Origin: Mansonella perstans
Lineage: Eukaryota > Nematoda > Chromadorea > Rhabditida > Onchocercidae
Reading direction: 5' to 3'
DNA: 64,000 nt
Assembly: GCA_037074765.1 (NCBI GenBank)
Contig: JBAMDO010000190.1
Location: 1-64,000, forward strand
Positions 33,160-45,017 of the stretch are shown one piece after another (the first letter of the stretch is position 1; each line of letters starts with the position of its first letter). The position numbers and the translations under genes are program-made. The notes below the pieces were generated by a model. The model saw only the letters and a program-made list of their open reading frames with translations. It was not told the origin of the DNA and did not search any database.

Positions 33160-36100
33160 GCAATGCATTTTTTTCTACTGCACTTCTTGATCGATCAACT
33201 GTCAAAAAACTGCAACTCCAAGATTAATTCAAATATTCCTGTTTGTATGTGACTTACTTTATTTGCAGCCTTAACCCCCTAGAAAAATGTCATCAATTTT
33301 ATTACACATTTAAAAATTTATCTTTGTCAAGATCTCTTACATCTTAATAAATTCCATCATAATGATAAGAGTAATAGTTTATTGATAATGATAATAAATG
33401 ATCCATACCTCTTACATCTTTATAAATTCCACCATATTGATAGTTTATCATTTATTGATAGTGATAATATCTATACTATTCGAACCATTTCAACAAATGT
33501 ATTTATTGATTGTTCTATTGATTTATTGATTGATGCTCAAATGTTGTTTTAATTGACTGTTGTATAGAAAACTTTTTTGTTTTTGTTTAAGGTTAAATTT
33601 TTTGTCATTTTATTATTTTTTTTTTTTTTCAGTACAATGATAATACAACGAGAATTCTTACTGTGAGAAGAAAGTTTTCAATTGTGAGATAAATGAAATA
33701 AATTGCCATTTACAATTTAATCCTTTAATACTTCCATTTTTTCTTTTTTTCCCTGTTAACAGAATGAAAAGTGCAAAAATTTTACAAATTTTAAAATCTC
33801 AAATTTATTTACTTAAAAATTTTAATCATTTCTTTTCCTAAGTTTTCTTTTACACTCCTCTCTCTTCTCATTATTTGACAAAATATTTTGTTTGTTACTT
33901 TTTTCCTTTTTTTCCTTTTTTTTATTCGCAAAATTTTCTCGTACAGTTGGTATCTCATTATGATAAATTTATATTTTGCATTAATTTGCTTTTTATTTAG
34001 CAAAACATTAAAATATTTCGCAAAATTTTGTTAAATGCAAATTTGAAAAAAAAAGTAAATAAATAAGCAATTACAAATATATGTAGTTTTTGTAGTATAT
34101 AGAACAATGTTCAATAAAATTGACTGAAATTCAAAAGTATTAAGAGAAAAATTTCAAAAATATATGCAAATAATAATTCAAAAAAATTGTTGCACATATT
34201 TAAAACGAGCTAATTTCATACAATGAAAGTTATATCCTTATCTTTAACTTCCCTCTCGCCCTTCCTCCCGGACAAATGATTAATAAAAGCAATAATAGAT
34301 AATTGTTTTGTTTGCTAATTTATAAGTAAATTCTGTGAAAAATAAAATTTATGCAATGAATAAAAGATTGAAAAATAATTTTGGAAATTGTATGATCAAA
34401 TCAATGATTTTCAAATGATCATGTATGATTTGAGTGCTCTTCTCACATTATCTTGCAAGTGAAAAATTCCCCAACATTGCTCCTCTACAAACCATTTTAT
34501 GATCCAGAACCAATCGACCACTATAACTTTACGATATTATTCACTTTTTCTTCTTGCTATGATCACTCAGCACGTGTGAACTCCTTCCGGACCGGAAAAC
34601 GTCCTTCAAAGTGTTGTTCTCCACGCAGTCATCAAGCATAAAGCGTTTAACCTTACTTTTTTAATTAATAAAGGTTGGTAGAGCAAAAAAAAGATTATTT
34701 TTTTTTCCCAATGCGTATTTAGAAAAATTCTTAGCGTTGAAAAAACTCGGACAGAAATCAATCTTACTTCAATTTAAACTGCAAATTGTTTTTTTGTTTT
34801 TTTTTAAAAAAAATATTAATGAGGTGCGTAAATAATTGTTGAAGCAGTTTTTTTTTTTTTTTTTTTTTTAGGGATAATACCTCTCTTCAAATTTTTTTTA
34901 TCTTTCTGTGTCAATTTTCTAGTAATAGTCGTTTCACAAAATTTAAATTCAATGCCTAATTTCTCTGGTTTAAATACAAATTATAAATTAAAGGAAGTGC
35001 TATAACTAAAGTATGAAGCTAAAATATATATCTAAAGTATTCACTTCTATAGCTTTTTTAAACCTTACTAATATCATAATTGAATTATTAATTGCAATAA
35101 TTTCTTATCAAGTCTCATCTTAGTTAAATTGATAAAAAAGAAATTAAAATATTAAATGGAATTGATATGTTTTGATATTAAGTGATTTGGTACTTTGATG
35201 ATTTCTTCTAGCGTCGCTCTACAATACAAAGTACAAATACAAGGCTGAAGGCAGAATGTTGGTAATAGAAATGATGGATAAGTTGACATACATATTGGGT
35301 TTTCACTCAATTTTTCACACAAGAAATTTTTTGTTCTACTCTTTTTAATGATTTTAATATTTTTTTAAAAATTTTAAAATTTTCACTTTTCAGTATCTTT
35401 TTTAAATCTTTTAAGTCATAGTACTTTTAATAAACATAAAAATTTTTATACATTTTAATCATGTATTCCAAGTTTGTATTTTAACACTTTCAGTGAATAT
35501 TTTTTCTTTAAATTTCAACATTGTAATATTTTCAAAAATTTTAACACCTTTAATTTCAGTATTTTAATATTTTTTTAAAATATTTTAAAACTAATTTCAA
35601 TACTTGCTTATCAATGTGTACATTGTACCATACCTAATAAGTTCAATAGCTGTGAAATATATTGAAAGAATATTTAGAGCTGTTTGCTGATTTAGAATTT
35701 AACATCAATTAATTTAACCAATCAATCGTTTGAAATTAACAATGCATAAATTCAGTTAATAAAATTAATTCTTACACAGTTATCGATTGAGTTAATTCTT
35801 TTTGCCTTTTTTATTTTTCTCGTTTGACATTTTTCTTCTATGCATTCGATGTTCGATGATTTATTTCTTTAAAATTTTAAATTGATTTAAAATTTGCAAA
35901 AACACAATAATATTACAAATCGAGTAAATTCCACCAAGATCAGACAAATAATTACAACACTAATTTATTGCTAGTCGAATTGTTAAAACACATTATTGAT
36001 AGAGGTTTAGTTCAGTGATAATGAAGTGTTGTAATATTAGTCTATCTTAAAATTCCACTATATAGATTGTTTTTTAAAATTTTTCAATTATTTCTCTCCA

Positions 36101-38027
36101 TTGACAACAGCAGTATCAATTAGAAATTATATTGGCAATCGGATAAATTATTTTTTTAGTTAGTTTTCTATAATAGTTTCAATCAGATAAACTACTTAGT
36201 TTTTAATTAATTTTCTATATTAATTTCAACTGGATAAATTATTTGTTCCTAATTAATTTCTATGAGCATTTCATATTCATTACATTTAAAATGTATTTCA
36301 AAATCAACACCTAAGATAGAGGTTACAAATTAGTAATATTAAGAAACAAATTAATGATAGTAAGCAGAATAAATTTTATTCTAATTTCTAACCTTTTCAA
36401 CTTTGTCATTAATCATAAGTACAAATTGATTATTCATTGAACTAAAAGTTGGATTAAAAAAAAAAACTGAGATTTTTTTTTTGTTTTAAATTCTGCAAAA
36501 AATATCGTCACACAACAAAACACAAATGTTTGTTTTCTAAACTGTCAAAAAAATTCTTTAAACAAACATAAAAACTGAATTTCATTGAGAACAGAAAACT
36601 CAAATTAATGAAAATAGGAAATTAAACTGAAATTACAAAAAAAAAACTTGGTGCAATTTCTTATGCTAAAATATTTTTCCAAACTAATACAAAACTTTTT
36701 TTTTTTGCGGTATAATTTAAGTAATAAAATGCATGAGCATCGTATGGGTATAAATGAGTGAAATTAACAGCAAAAATTTTGTTACTTTGAAATTTCTCAA
36801 ATTATCTTTTTTTCTGTCAGATTAAATTTAAATTAATTTAGGAAATTGAATTGACAAATGTAATTTTTCATCATGCCAATACTGAAAATTAATGTCTGAA
36901 TTTTTTAAGAGTTAAAATAAAATATCTGTTTGAAAATTAAAGTTTATCAAATAAAACTAAACAATGTGAAAAAATGAAAGAATATCTATACTTACCTACC
37001 GTAATCATAAGAGAAGAAACAAAAAAAAACAAAAAAAAGCATCAAATTTCACATCAATTGATAAATGATTGAAATGAAAGGATAAAAATGTCATCACCGT
37101 TAAATACGAAATATTCTTTATGTCAAAAAAAAAAACTTGATATTGATTTAAAATCATTTAATGAAATTGATAAACCTCACGCCACGATAGGTGATGAATT
37201 ATGAAGAAATTTATGGTTGTAACAAAAAGATTGAAATTAATAATTATGACAGGTAAAAATAACAATGAACTAATTAATGAGCTAAAAATGAATAAGCACA
37301 TCAGTAATGTTGTCTGACAAAAAAAAAAAAAAATTGTCAACTGATAATCAATTTAATATGATGTATTAATTAAAGTTAAGAAATTTGAGTAGACAAAAAT
37401 GAGAATTTAGTGACATTCTGAAAAATTTTTCAAAAAAAAAATTCAGAAAGGAACTGAATTTCTGTGTGAATTTCTCAAGAAAAAAATGAATTCATTAAAT
37501 CAAACAATTGTTAAATTTATTAATTAATAACACCAGTAACATTAATAACATTAATAAATTACACTATCACAGTTTAATTCTGGAAAAAACTGGTAAAAAT
37601 TGATAAAAACAGTAACAGTCAACGTTATTTATTACTTCATTATTTTTGTTCAGTTCGATAAAGTGACAAAATAAAAAGGTCATAATAATTCTAAATTACA
37701 GAAATTAATAAAAACAGTTTATGAGATTTGTTTTTTCAAAAAAGAAAAAAAATTGTTTTATGAATTTTGTTAACTTTTTATAGAAACAATTCATCCGTGA
37801 TATCAAATCGTTTGTCTAATTGGTTTTACAGTAGCTAAAAGATGAAAACTACAGTATGAAATTTTTGATGCAAATAATAATGATCCATTACTGCACTGGA
37901 TTAAATAAATATATGAATAAGATATGATAAAGTAATACTGATTATGAGCTAAATAATTTTTATTTTTTCCATCTTTTAGTATAAGAAGATAAATGTTTAA
38001 AGTTATACATCCAAAAATGCAATCGAC

Positions 38028-38718
38028 TGGTGACAGTTCAGGTGACACTGATTCGTTCTGACATTTTTTGACAAGTTCATCTTTTTAGGGAGCAACAACA
38101 TGCGCTGAGAGCAATGAATACAAAATCTCAAGCAGACTTATCAATATTTTTGATAAATTTGAACAATTCTAAATTAATCATTTCGTAACGATAAAAAGTT
38201 AAAGTATTACAAAAAAGAAATTAATATTATCTTAATTTTTTGAGTACGCACATATACTAAGTAACATTCACGTTTTACCGTCTTATTTTTTAGTAAATAA
38301 TTGCGTAAGTTCATAGCCTCTTAAATAATTTGAACTTTATGCTTTTTTTTTTGTCTTAATTTATTGATGATAATATTTTCATATTACAATTAAAATTAAA
38401 CTGTATTCCGGAAAGAGCTAGTATTAAACTGTATTCAGGAAAGAGTTAGTATTAAACTGTATTCCGGAAAATCAGAAAGTGTTACTTACAATATTTTGTT
38501 AATTTGTAAGTAATAGTAAATTTTATCTATGAAAAGGTAATTTGAAGAATTTGAAAATATTGGGATAGTTATTAAACATTAATTTCGACTGTATCTGTTG
38601 ATAGTAGCTGGGACAGTTTAAGTGACAGTCTGACATTTTTTGGCAAGTTATCTTTCTAATGGCAACAACATGCACTGAGAGCAATGAATACAAATCTCAA
38701 GCAGACTTATCATTATTA
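38028..38718. repeat. Pair of dispersed direct repeats, about 115 bp each
   Basis: 38028-38155 and 38602-38718 share GACATTTTTTGRCAAGTT, GCAACAACATGCRCTGAGAG and AATCTCAAGCAGACTTATCA with small indels; spacing about 570 bp. No coding potential. Confidence 0.8.
38396..38475. repeat. About 29 bp tandem repeat
   Basis: ATTAAACTGTATTCCGGAAA followed by GAGCTAGT, repeated about 2.7 times. Confidence 0.8.
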
Positions 38719-39973
38719 TGAAGAAAATAAGGAAGTATTTTTTTACAGATTTAAATTAAAATACAAAATTTTGTTGGAACTTTTCTAATAATTCACTTAA
38801 TTTTCTCTTTAAAATAAATATAAATTAAAGATCTCTCTAAAAGTTACTTTTGCTTATGTCTACCACGCATTTCCCTATCTCATCCCTATCTAATGTAATT
38901 TTTTCAATTTAGGCACTTTGAGACAAACCTGTTCATAGTGTGACCATGGTAGCTAACAAGAACCGTGTTAGGAACCGTTATCTTTATTTGGTGAAATATA
39001 GTTGATTGTTGTTCAGTACTAGTTTTTCTTGCACGTTTTACTAGTAGCCACATGTCGCTAAGTAAGACTAGGCACTTTTCCAGGCCTAGAATGAATATTT
39101 TCTCGGAATTTATATTTCCATGCCTGGATATAATTAAAGTAGTTCTGGAATTAAGCCTAATGGGAAAAAATACAAGCACTTTTTCCGTAATCATTCACTT
39201 TGAACCAGTAAGATCTTCGATGATTTGTGCTGTAAGTGAGTTGATTAGATAACATATCATTGCTATTATCTCCATGAAAATACGACTGATAATAATTTTT
39301 GCTCCGAAAAATGCATTAACTATTCTCAAGTAATTTGTTTTTTCATTTTTATAAAACATTTATTTATGTGACGAAACATGAATTTAGGCCTAAATTTTTT
39401 TTTAGAACTACTATTCTTGTGTCTCATATGTTCAGTAGTCTTAAATAAGCACTTGTTGTAGCACAGCCATCGGTGATTTTATCCTATGAATTCTTCTGCA
39501 AGCTTATTTCTTCCGTTGTATTTTCAGTATAGTTAGTGATTTTCATGTAAGAATAATCTTGCATAAATAATTTATTGCTATTTTAAAACCTAACGATGGT
39601 AGGCGTCCATGCCGAAGACATTATTTGATTTCTTTTTCCCTACATTAAAAATGTTGTAGTACCTTTAACGCACTAGATATTGGCAAAATCCAGATTAATA
39701 ATTGTATTTGATCACTGCGAGAAACAACTGGCATAATTAAAGCAACGCATGACAGTTTTGACGGGGATTTTTTGTTTGTTATGCGGGCATCTCGAAAAGT
39801 GTTGCTATTGTTGTTTTCCTCTTAGATCTTATTTTCAAGTCAAATACGATAACTAAATATTCGAATTCAGATATACTTCAGTATGCTGTCCAAAATTTTT
39901 TCTGTCATATATGCGTGTAACTAAAAATTTTGTTTAAAAAGTTGAGGAGATAAGTATTGGTGTTACATAGATA

Positions 39974-39981
39974 CTTTTCAG
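39974..39981 (+). promoter_or_regulatory. Acceptor-like site upstream of CCT3 ATG
   Basis: ACTTTTCAG ends at 39981, 42 bp before the CCT3 start; probable trans-splice acceptor or end of a 5' UTR intron. Confidence 0.4.
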
Positions 39982-40023
39982 TTGTGTGATTGAAGAAAAA
40001 ACTAGAGCCAAAAATACGGGAAA

Positions 40024-43000
40024 ATGATACGTTCAGGTGGAGCACCCATCATTGTACTTAGTCAAAATACAACAAGAGAAACTGGCCACCAGGTACAAGC
40101 GGGTAATATTAATGCTGCAAAGGTATTGATTTTTATTATTTAACATTATTTTGCATATCATTATTATCTAATAGTTATATGGCATGTTTTGTTACCATAT
40201 TATTGTAATAATCTCTTTCAGTGCTTTCTAGAGCACTGCCATTATCACTTTGTTTGAGTACTATGTATTATAATGGTATCTTCTAGCATCATCTTTTGTA
40301 AACTTTATGATACATAAAATATCGGGCTGAGAAGCTGCTGTAAATAGTTTAATTCATTACTGTAACTCTCATATTTCAGACTATTGCTGATGTTATTCGT
40401 ACAAGTTTGGGTCCACGTGCCATGTTAAAAATGCTGATGGATCCAATGGGAGGTATGTAGCTATTTTTTTGTGTTTTTATTGATTAACTAATAAAGCAAA
40501 AATTGGTATTTCTCGAAATTTAACATTAAGACGTAAATTGTACATTGTGGGCAATTTGATTTTCGAGAGTTTACTTATATCGCAAATATTTATAGATATA
40601 AATCGTGAATACTTGTAGGTATAGTTATTACCAATGATGGTAATGCAATTTTACGTGAGATTACGGTGAAGCATCCAGCTGCAAAGTCAATCATTGAAAT
40701 AGCTCGTACACAAGATGAAGAAACTGGAGATGGTACTACATCAGTTATAGTATTAGCTGGTGAAGTGATGTCACAAGCGCAGCAGTTTTTGGATCAGAAC
40801 ATCCATCCCACTATTATTATTCAGGTGAATCACCCTGCCAGTTGCGAAGCGCTTTTTAACAAATGGATTAAACATTAATTGAAAATAAAATTTTTGGAAT
40901 ATCAATTGCGTATATAATTAATTTAAATTCAGGCTTATCGGATGGCTCTAGAAGATATGATTGTGCTCGCCGAAGAAAAATTCAGGTTACTTCAGAAATT
41001 TGAATGAAACACAAAATTCCAAAATTCTGTCAGATAATAGACTTTCTATTAAGCTACAATGTATATTTATTTTAGAATTTTGAAATTTCTCGCTTTTTAC
41101 CCTGACAGATAAATTTCTGTTTGGTAAAAATGGATCCTCATAATTGTACACATTATTTGGAATTTTTCAAAATGAAGGTCATTTTGTTCGTGTGAAAGCG
41201 CTTCTCAGATGTAGATATCTTTCAGCAAGCAGATTGATATAAACAACAATGAAGAAATTACAACTGTTATTAAATCATGTCTGGGTACAAAAATGTTGTC
41301 GAAATGGATGGATTTAGCTGTCAACATGGCTCTGAATGCCGTTAAAGCTATCAGAGTTGTCGAGCATGGCCATCAAGAAATTGACATTAAGCGTTATTGT
41401 CGTGTTGAAAAGGTATCTGCAATTTTTTTTTAATTCAGATGTAATCATCTCAAAAATCCATTAATCTTAAATTATGATTTTGCTCTTCATACTCATGCTT
41501 AATTTATTTAGATAATTATAAATGTTATTGTTCTTAAAAATACTATTAATACTATTTAGCTAGAAATCAGCAAAATCTTTGTCTTGTAGTTTATTGTTTG
41601 AATTAGAAAAACTCTTTAACAGTAACGTTGTCCCTGCAGGTCATCTTATATTTCTCAACAGAAATAATCATGTAATTGGAAACAAATAATCCTTTGATAT
41701 AAATGAATGCATACTGTTAATTTCCAGATACCAGGTGGACGAATTGAAGATTCGCAAGTGATAAAGGGCGTAGTGCTAAATAAAGATGTGACACATGCAA
41801 AAATGTCACGTCGGAAGGAAAAACCACGGGTTGTACTTCTTGACTGCAATCTTGAATACAAGAAGGGCGAAAGTCAAATGTCATTAGAAATCATGAAAGA
41901 AGAAGATTTCAGTAAAGTCTTGGAACAGGTATATTCTCATTTTATGCGTTTAATGTTTAGAATAGTGAGAGTCCTATTTGTCACTGAAATGACTAATAAA
42001 ACGCTCAAAGAAACTGTACGATTAGAAAGATTAGTTAAGATCAAATAGTCTGCCCGAGATATATTTTTATTTTTATTCATTAAGATTGGATTTGCATCGG
42101 TAAAGATACTTTTAAGGAAGAAGATGCCGTGAAGAAAATGTGTGATGACATAATAGCCGTGAAACCCGATGTTGTTTTCACAGAGAAAGGTGTTTCTGAT
42201 TTGGCTCAACATTTTCTTCTGAAGGCGGGCATAACAGCAATTAGACGTTTGAAAAAAACTGAGAACAACAGATTGGCTCGGTATGATATTTTTATGAAAG
42301 AGATGTTCATGTTTTTCAAGTTCAAGTACTATGTAATTTCAGTCAGTTATCTTCCATAAAAACTAGAGCAAAAAGCGATAAGCTTGACAGAAGAAATAGT
42401 AATTTTGAAATGTTCTTGGCATGACAAAAAATATCTCAAGTCTCGCTATCTCATTTCTAAAAGTGTTAAAGCCTGTATCTCCTGATAGTAGTTACTATCA
42501 TTGTAGTGTTACTGGGGCTACAATCGTTAATGATACGCAAGATCTTCGTGAAGATGACGTCGGTACAAGTGCTGATTTATTTGAAATCAAAAAAATCGGT
42601 GACGAGTACTATACCTATGTTACTTCAGAAAAAGCTACTGCCGCAACAGTGGTCTTACGAGGCCCAAGCAAGGTAATGTTATATTGATTTGAAAAGAGTT
42701 CAAACTTCCACAAATTTCTTTCTTATCGTACCATACATTTCTTCTAATTGGAAGATAGCTATCATATGTCCGGGGAGAACTAGCCATTTTTAGGAAGCAT
42801 CATTAGTAAACGTTGCCTGATTCATCTCAAAGTCAAAGTCTTATCTTGAAAAATCATTTATCTGAGTTTTATTGTTTTAACATGAACCCATAAACGATTC
42901 TGGATTCGCAGTGCTAACTGTTTGGGTTATGAAATTTAGATAGTTAGAGTGATGCGTGGTCCAAATATTTACTGCATTATTCTCGGTTGCTGAATATTCT

Positions 43001-44061
43001 TGCTTATTGAGACTTTATAATGTTGACCTAGTAATGTTTTTAATCAACTTATTTTGTTATTTTTAGGATATTATCAATGAATTGGAACGAAATCTTCAAG
43101 ATGCATTAAATGTTGTACGTAATATCATGGTGAATCCACGTCTTGTTCCAGGAGGTGGTGCTATAGAAATGGCATTAGCTCAGGTTGAGTTTCTGAATGG
43201 CAATTTATTTAAATCACTAATTTTACCACAGTTACTAGTTATTTCCAAATGATAAAAAGTACTATTATTCACCAGGAAAAAATTCTTAGTCATTTGGCGA
43301 AATAGTTTATTTTTAGGTTTGAAATTTCCGAATATTTCAAGGATTACATACTTCAGATACCATGAATATTTTTCAATGAGTGCATTTTCAGTCCATGTAT
43401 GCTCTGAGAGTTTTTACAGGCCCTAAACGAGAAAGGCAAATCAATTGAGGGCGTGCGTCAGTGGCCGTATAAGGCAGCCGCTCATGCTCTTGAAGTTATC
43501 CCAAGAACATTGGTGCAGAATTGTGGTGGTTCGACAATTCGACAGTTAACAGCTTTGAGAGCAAAGCATGCGCAGGCTGCTAACAATTGGACTTGGGGAA
43601 TTGATGGATGCACCGGTCAGCTGGTGAGTTGTTATTTTCTTCGCAAGGTTCCTTAACATTTTGGACTGTGAATGTGATTTCGAACTTCGCAACATCGCTA
43701 CTCACCATCAACCGGAGAAGAAACCGTTAATCGAGTACATTTTGAAAAACGGTGGTTTTGATTATTTAAACTTTTTAAAAATCCAGGAATTTGGATTTTA
43801 CGTTTTTTTTTTAGATAAATTTTTGTAAATTTGAAAAACCATTATTTATCAGTCACTACATACATCATATGGTTATTCAAAATCATTCAGGCTGATATGA
43901 ACGAATTAAATATTTGGGATCCATTATCGGTTCGTCTACAAGTGTTGAAAACGGCGATTGAAACAGGCGTAATGTTGTTGCGAATCGATGATATCGTTTC
44001 AGGAACAAAGAAACGTGATGGCACTGGTTCAAGTGGTGGAAATCCTACTGTTGATTCTTGA
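40024..44061 (+). CDS. cct-3: T-complex protein 1 subunit gamma (CCT3)
   Basis: Subunit of the cytosolic group II chaperonin TRiC/CCT, which folds actin, tubulin and other proteins in an ATP-driven double ring. Eleven exons: 40024-40122, 40380-40452, 40619-40824, 40933-40985, 41226-41412, 41728-41928, 42117-42280, 42507-42672, 43067-43183, 43420-43623, 43891-44061. Phases agree throughout, giving 546 residues, the normal family length. The N-terminus [19 protein letters not shown] is typical for gamma. Chaperonin signatures present: [31 protein letters not shown] (about 60-72), GDGTTS nucleotide loop (94-99), the apical [20 protein letters not shown] and the equatorial [15 protein letters not shown]. 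Nothing is missing and no lesion is seen. EPG5 follows on the same strand after 0.96 kb. Confidence 0.97.
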
Positions 44062-45017
44062 ATTTTTATCCTTTTTTCTTTTTATTGATTTTTCAAAAAT
44101 TTTCGCTTTCCTTCTCATTTCTTTTCAAAATCACTGAAAGTCCATAAATTTGCTGACATATTTTGACATACGGAATTAGTTCTGCTAAAGATTTTTTCCA
44201 GTTGCTAAAATGTATAAGCTTTGAGTAGAAAAGTAGCGATTTGTTGAAGTTACTACGTTTGATAATACACCGCCGATAAGTTTTTGGTTGGCATGCGTGG
44301 ATAAATGATAAAATTCAAGAAATATTGGAATTCCTGATGCTTTTTGTTAAATGTTGATAATGCCGAGCATTTATTGTATCAGAAAAGCATTTTATTTCTC
44401 TCCTGCATCATTCTCTCGAAATTTTGAAATTTCAATTCAAACATTAAATGCTCAACATTGTTGATTGCTTCGTTTTAAACAATTGCTAAATTTTTGGATA
44501 AATTTCTGCGGACATTCTGGATAAAATAAATTAAATTTTAAAAATTTTTATAATCTTTTACAACAGTTGTTATATGCAAAGAGTAAAAGTACTGATAAAG
44601 CTGACATTTGCAGACTATGATGAGAATGATTCATGCTATTATATTTCATTACAAAAAGCAAACAAAAAAAAAATAGGGAATAGATGTGGAAATTGAAATA
44701 TAGAATAAAATTTGGAGAAGAGCTGAAATTGCTGTATTTCCCATTGGTGAAATAATAATGTGCCAATTTGTTTGTAAACTCGATTTGGAAGTGTTCAAAT
44801 TGTGTGGTATTCATACAATTAGGTACTCAGTTTAGAGACAGTCAAGTTATTTCTATTACTTTGCTTATCTTACAACTTATAGGTTTAATCTTTACCAAAT
44901 ATGATTACTGATTTGGAGTTTTGCATTCATTCTAAATACTCAAATGCTTAACTATAAGTCCTCTTAACATAAGCAAGTGTTGCATATGATACATATAATT
45001 TTTTTTTTCGAGAAGTA
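44062..45017. other. Intergenic region between CCT3 and EPG5
   Basis: A 956 bp AT-rich gap containing the CCT3 3' UTR and presumably EPG5 promoter sequence. An AATAAA occurs near 44526. A TTTTTTTTCGAG just before 45012 could serve as a trans-splice acceptor six bases ahead of the EPG5 ATG. Nothing else stands out. Confidence 0.5.

Larger units (their letters stand above)
32884..40023. other. Long AT-rich intergenic region between FRS2-like gene and CCT3
   Basis: No supported gene in about 7.1 kb. A candidate AATAAA for the FRS2-like gene lies at 33154-33159. 34440-34640 is less AT-rich, with a 62-codon ORF of no recognised family, a CACGTG E-box (34571-34576) and a TTCCGG-A-CCGGAA palindrome (34585-34597). 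The zone has many A and T runs and the small repeats listed near 38000-38720. 38900-39700 is more mixed in composition, but no exon can be defended. Confidence 0.55.

Noticed and set aside
44062..45017. Possible operon of CCT3 and EPG5 (same strand).
   Set aside because: The 0.96 kb gap is wider than typical nematode operon spacing and nothing else supports co-transcription.
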